Positions 63,773 to 64,000 of a DNA stretch of 64,000 nucleotides are shown piece after piece. Numbering within the stretch: position 1 is the first letter of the stretch; every line of letters begins with the position of its first letter. The translations under genes were made by a program, and so were the position numbers. The notes under the pieces are model-generated. The model had not been told where the DNA came from and searched no databases. It saw only the letters and a list, made by a program, of their open reading frames with translations. Source of the stretch: Vibrio azureus (GTDB taxonomy: Bacteria > Pseudomonadota > Gammaproteobacteria > Enterobacterales > Vibrionaceae); assembly GCF_002849855.1 (NCBI RefSeq), contig NZ_CP018617.1:930001-994000 (forward strand). Direction: 5' to 3'.

Positions 63773-64000
63773 TTAATATGATATCTTTGAAGATTTTAGC
63801 CTCTGGCTACGTCGCTTTTCTTTTACTGACTTTTCGTCTGTTCTAAATAGATAATCCCAAAAGGTAATAAAGAATGAAAAATTGCAACGAACGTTAGAGT
63901 GGTGTTTTAAATGAAATGAGCCAATAGACATAAAACGAGTGATTTTACCGGTAATTTTAGGGTTATGATCCAGAACATTACGGCTAAGAAATAATTCATA
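63773..64000 (-). CDS. Sterol desaturase/fatty acid hydroxylase family protein (3' end only)
   Basis: The open frame enters from the right edge and ends at 63773, giving the last 75 residues. FHLKHHSNVRCNFSFFITFWDYLFRTD fits the last His box and the following NFG..F..WD.LFGT pattern of this di-iron membrane enzyme family (quoted pattern read across 63830-63910). The family's usual Gly after NF is Ser here. Most of the gene lies outside the window, so the substrate cannot be judged. Confidence 0.75.
   Translation of the reverse strand, partial: YELFLSRNVLDHNPKITGKITRFMSIGSFHLKHHSNVRCNFSFFITFWDYLFRTDEKSVKEKRRSQRLKSSKISY

Overview
The window looks like part of the second chromosome of a Vibrio species. 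The gene content matches the Vibrio chromosome II repertoire: the vxrA/vxrB/vxrC cell-envelope stress system next to pntAB, nrdDG, an HMG-CoA reductase, a second FabH, modABC, tnaA with an aromatic amino acid permease, and ToxR-type membrane regulators. The short palindromic repeat beginning TATACCCAAG that is scattered between genes is also typical of vibrios. Base composition is moderately AT-rich. The species cannot be named from the sequence alone.

Region 1 (1 to about 28,100, nearly all minus strand) is a nonribosomal peptide cluster. Reading in transcription order from the right: an EctB-type diaminobutyrate aminotransferase, two JmjC/cupin-like Fe(II) dioxygenase homologues, a stand-alone aspartate kinase, a SyrD/PvdE-type cyclic peptide ABC exporter, a three-module NRPS (3238 aa), and a second NRPS of at least 3900 aa that runs off the left edge. 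No ectA or ectC is present, so the kinase and aminotransferase probably make 2,4-diaminobutyrate (Dab) for the peptide. Adenylation pockets read by eye give X-Thr-X for the first NRPS, where X has an acidic pocket suited to a cationic residue. The first condensation domain is of the kind that accepts an external acyl or aryl group. The expected product is a cationic, possibly acylated and hydroxylated peptide of at least seven residues. No thioesterase, epimerase or MbtH gene is seen in the window.

Region 2 (28,350 to 41,400) is core: a 285-bp MITE-like repeat against the stop codon of a YoaH-family gene, vxrC-vxrB-vxrA, pntB-pntA, a small HlyU-domain protein, a ComFB-like protein with a response-regulator diguanylate cyclase, a DUF3069 gene, modCBA and a YfaZ-like outer membrane protein.

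Region 3 (41,400 to 56,140) is metabolic: an aromatic/aspartate aminotransferase, nrdG-nrdD with a clear FNR-type promoter and a possible NrdR box, a secreted nuclease-family protein, HMG-CoA reductase, a second full MITE-like repeat, FabH, thioredoxin 2 with an unusual active site, an MFS transporter, small proteins, tnaA with a candidate tnaC leader, and an aromatic amino acid permease.

Region 4 (56,570 to 64,000) holds two convergent, paralogous pairs of a ToxR-like membrane regulator and a small membrane partner (VtrA/VtrC-like co-component systems), then a lipoprotein built as a seven-repeat FG-GAP propeller, a Cache-type chemoreceptor, a NYN-domain protein and the 3' end of a sterol-desaturase/fatty-acid-hydroxylase family gene. 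The NRPS cluster and the doubled co-component pair are the two most unusual systems here.
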